From Erythrobacteraceae bacterium CCH12-C2 (GTDB taxonomy: Bacteria; Pseudomonadota; Alphaproteobacteria; Sphingomonadales; Sphingomonadaceae): DNA of 64,000 nt. Both the position numbers and the translations under genes were made by a program. Below the pieces are notes generated by a model. It was given only the letters and a program-made list of their open reading frames with translations. It searched no databases and was not told where the DNA came from. Shown here piece after piece: positions 62,106 to 64,000 of the stretch (its first letter is position 1; each line of letters starts with the position of its first letter). The DNA lies in contig LSKF01000094.1 in the NCBI GenBank assembly GCA_001556995.1, positions 57,761 to 121,760 on the forward strand, written 5' to 3'.

Positions 62106-62786
62106 ATGCTCCAGCGTGAACTGATCGACACCGCCCAGATCGAAGACGGCGTCCTCCTCGAGCTCTACAGCCACGCCGGTCATTTCATGATCGTAATGGG
62201 GCGCAATGAGCTCATGAGCACGCGGATGCGCTTTTCGGAGGAACAGCTCGCCGACCTCACAATTGATCGGCTGGGCAAGGACAATGCACGGCTGTTGATC
62301 GGCGGGTATGGCATGGGCTTCACCTACCGTGCAGCGGCGGCGAAGCTCAGCCCGAAAGCGCAGATCGTAGTCGCGGAGATTTCCGAGGCGATCATCGATT
62401 GGGCCAAGGGGCCGATGGCAGGTTTAACGGGCGAGGGCCTGTCGGACCCGCGTCTCGACCTCAAGATCTGCGATGTCGCCGCGCTGATCGACGATGCCAA
62501 TGATGGCACCTGCGCCAAGTTCGATGCGATCCTGCTCGATGTCGATAATGGCCCCGACGGGATCGTGCGCGACGCCAATAACCGCATCTATTCGCGCACC
62601 GGCCTTGCCAAGGCCCGCGATGCGCTTGCGCCGGGGGGGATTCTGGCCGTGTGGTCAGCCGGACCGGATCCGGCATTCCGCAAGCGACTTTACGATACGG
62701 GCCTGACGGTGACCGAAGGGAATGTCCGTTCGCGCCCGGGCAACAAGGGCGCGCATCACATCATCTGGTTTGCTCAGAAATCGTAG
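62106..62786 (+). CDS. Spermidine-synthase-like (SAM-dependent methyltransferase fold) protein
   Basis: About 226 residues with the Rossmann-like core of polyamine aminopropyltransferases: LLIGGYGMGFTYRAAAAKL in place of the usual GGGxG motif, VVAEISEAIIDWAK, and FDAILLDVDNGPDG. The Tyr/Asp residues needed for polyamine binding are not clearly present, so the activity may differ from true SpeE. ATG 62106 is chosen; the upstream open frame is terminator and repeat. Converges on, and overlaps by 13 bases, the DUF481 gene. Confidence 0.85.
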   Translation: MLQRELIDTAQIEDGVLLELYSHAGHFMIVMGRNELMSTRMRFSEEQLADLTIDRLGKDNARLLIGGYGMGFTYRAAAAKLSPKAQIVVAEISEAIIDWAKGPMAGLTGEGLSDPRLDLKICDVAALIDDANDGTCAKFDAILLDVDNGPDGIVRDANNRIYSRTGLAKARDALAPGGILAVWSAGPDPAFRKRLYDTGLTVTEGNVRSRPGNKGAHHIIWFAQKS

Positions 62787-63733
62787 ATCAGCGTCACCCG
62801 GCTCAGCGTGTCGGTCTGCACCGCGCCAGGCGGCGGATTGCTGTCGTATTCAACCGCATAGGAGAAGCGCGCCTTCAGCGTGCGGGCAATTGCCGCTTCA
62901 AGCCCGGTGGTGAGATCGATCGAGGTGTTGCGCGAATCGATGATCGCAATCGCCGAACCGCCCGTCTCGGCGACGGCGTTGGTGTCCTGCGTCAGCTTCA
63001 GACGATCGGTGATGTTCCAGTCGAAATCGATGCCGATCAGACCGGCGATCCGGCTTTCGCTGCGCCCGTCGGCGAACTCCGTGACGCGGTAGGCAGGACC
63101 CGCCTTGAGCGAGAGCTGGATGTCGTCCTTCTTGAGCGCCTGATAGCCCATCCCGCCCGAGATGGCGTAGCGTGCTAGAAAGCCTTGAAACTGGTCTCGC
63201 TCATACTGCGCAAGGGCATAGACATAGAACCGGTCCGATACGTTCACATTGGGTTCGTACCGTGCGAGAAACTGCTCGCGGGTGGTGACACCGTTTGCGC
63301 GCTGATAATCATCGCGGCCCGTAAACCGGTGGCGCCAGTCGATACCCTGCCGGTCGAGTGTGATGCCAAGCGATACCCCGGTGTTCGACGTGTTTCCCGT
63401 CGCCCGAAAGGCACCGAACTCGCCCGTGCCTTTCCAGTTTTCGAATACGCCCGACTTGCGCAGCTCGGCCTGCCGCGCTGCGGCTTCGGCAGCTTTGCGG
63501 GCGGCAAGTTCGGTGTCGAACCTGCCGATGATCGCATCGATTTCAGTGACGTCTGCGGGGTTGGTCGCGCGAGCGAGCTCGGCGACGACGCGCACCTTGG
63601 CCTCATCGCCCGTGGCAATGGCAGCATCAATCATTGCGCGTACCGGCTCAGGCAACTCGGCCAGAGCGGCGGCAGGTTGCGTAATCAGGCCGGCCGCAGC
63701 AACCGCGGCGCAGAGGCGAACCGCGCGAGTCAC
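62774..63733 (-). CDS. DUF481 outer-membrane protein (YdiY-like)
   Basis: About 319 residues. GTG 63733 gives a good signal peptide (RAVRLCAAVAAAGLITQPAA); the frame is open upstream but overlaps gcrA. After a charged helix (ELAARKAAEAAARQAELR) comes a DUF481 beta-barrel (GTGEFGAFRATGNTSNTGVS) ending in Phe (VTLIYDF). YdiY-type proteins are salt-induced barrels of unknown role. Confidence 0.88.
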   Translation of the reverse strand: MTRAVRLCAAVAAAGLITQPAAALAELPEPVRAMIDAAIATGDEAKVRVVAELARATNPADVTEIDAIIGRFDTELAARKAAEAAARQAELRKSGVFENWKGTGEFGAFRATGNTSNTGVSLGITLDRQGIDWRHRFTGRDDYQRANGVTTREQFLARYEPNVNVSDRFYVYALAQYERDQFQGFLARYAISGGMGYQALKKDDIQLSLKAGPAYRVTEFADGRSESRIAGLIGIDFDWNITDRLKLTQDTNAVAETGGSAIAIIDSRNTSIDLTTGLEAAIARTLKARFSYAVEYDSNPPPGAVQTDTLSRVTLIYDF

Positions 63734-63747
63734 CCCGCTACGCAGCC

Positions 63748-64000
63748 TTAGCGCACCCGCGGACCGCCAAATGGCAGCGGCGGGGGCGGGCGGCGCACGC
63801 CGCGCGGTAGCTGTGCCTGATAGGCGCGGCCGCAATGCTCGACGCAATAGGGAAAGCCGGGGTTCACTGGCTCGCCGCAGAAGTGGAAGTCAGGCTCGCC
63901 GGGGTGGCCCATCGGCCAGCGGCAAACCTTCTCCGAAAGATCGAGCAAGCTGGTCTTGCCTGCGATTTCCGGACTGGGCTTGGCGGGCACGAGACGGCGG
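63748..64000 (-). CDS. gcrA: GcrA cell-cycle regulator, C-terminal part (partial, cut by window end)
   Basis: The frame is open to the right edge; the visible ~83 residues are the C-terminal half. The signature CRWPMGHPGEPDFHFCGEPV followed by GFPYCVEHCGRAYQ, with its cysteine/histidine set, is that of GcrA, which works with sigma70 at methylated promoters to drive the alphaproteobacterial cell cycle. A GTG at 63990 is internal. The DUF481 gene follows on the same strand. Confidence 0.9.
   Translation of the reverse strand, partial: RRLVPAKPSPEIAGKTSLLDLSEKVCRWPMGHPGEPDFHFCGEPVNPGFPYCVEHCGRAYQAQLPRGVRRPPPPLPFGGPRVR

Noticed and set aside
1-64000. CRISPR arrays, tRNA/rRNA genes, insertion sequences, integrases or phage genes
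   Set aside because: No regularly spaced direct repeats, no cloverleaf-like T-arm pattern and no transposase, integrase or capsid-like protein was seen; the palindromic elements are intergenic repeat families without their own genes.

Overview
The window is a GC-rich chromosomal segment of an alphaproteobacterium, most likely a sphingomonad of the Erythrobacteraceae type (Erythrobacter/Porphyrobacter relatives). This rests on: a GcrA cell-cycle regulator fragment at the right edge; the DUF1476 (F1-ATPase zeta) protein; a crtW-crtZ ketocarotenoid pair; large TonB-dependent and tricorn-like exported proteins; and three intergenic palindromic repeat families of the sort common in sphingomonads, one sitting in frame inside truB. 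I see no tRNA, rRNA, insertion sequence, prophage or CRISPR array. The ends cut two genes: chrA (left) and gcrA (right).

Layout. 0-6 kb: chrA end, then a minus-strand group (Rrf2 regulator, YezD/DUF2292, TonB receptor, TSUP permease, Amj-like membrane protein) that looks like a sulfur-responsive uptake operon with two palindromic operator candidates. 6-24 kb: exported proteins and peptide/5-oxoproline use: an unknown exported protein, a tricorn-type S41 protease, a fused 5-oxoprolinase with the DUF969/DUF979 5-oxoproline transporter and DUF2891, an S9 peptidase, a PepSY protein and a giant BNR-propeller protein. 24-35 kb: one tight operon joining a Tat-signal TldD and a TldE to DUF4159, MoxR, DUF58, BatA-like and two large membrane proteins. 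35-41 kb: NUDIX, a sigma54-like promoter with a possible ~100-nt structured RNA, grxD-bolA-DUF1476, an MDR oxidoreductase, and leuD/leuC with a small membrane ORF between them. 41-43 kb: thioesterase, DUF427, crtW-crtZ. 43-49 kb: sufE and a sigma54-driven psp operon that carries, beyond pspA-B-C, five short PspB-like membrane/coiled-coil proteins and a 58-residue membrane protein, with pspF divergent. 49-62 kb: housekeeping translation/RNA genes (rimP-nusA-ylxR-infB-thioesterase-rbfA; YceI; tdk; M50 protease; truB-rpsO-pnp). 62-64 kb: spermidine-synthase-like protein, DUF481 outer-membrane protein, gcrA.

The most unusual biology I can support is the enlarged psp operon (43.9-47.5 kb), the exported TldD joined to a MoxR/BatA module (24.3-35.0 kb), the sigma54-promoter/hairpin RNA candidate (36.0 kb), and the palindromic element translated inside truB. 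All assignments are from reading the sequence; no database search was run.
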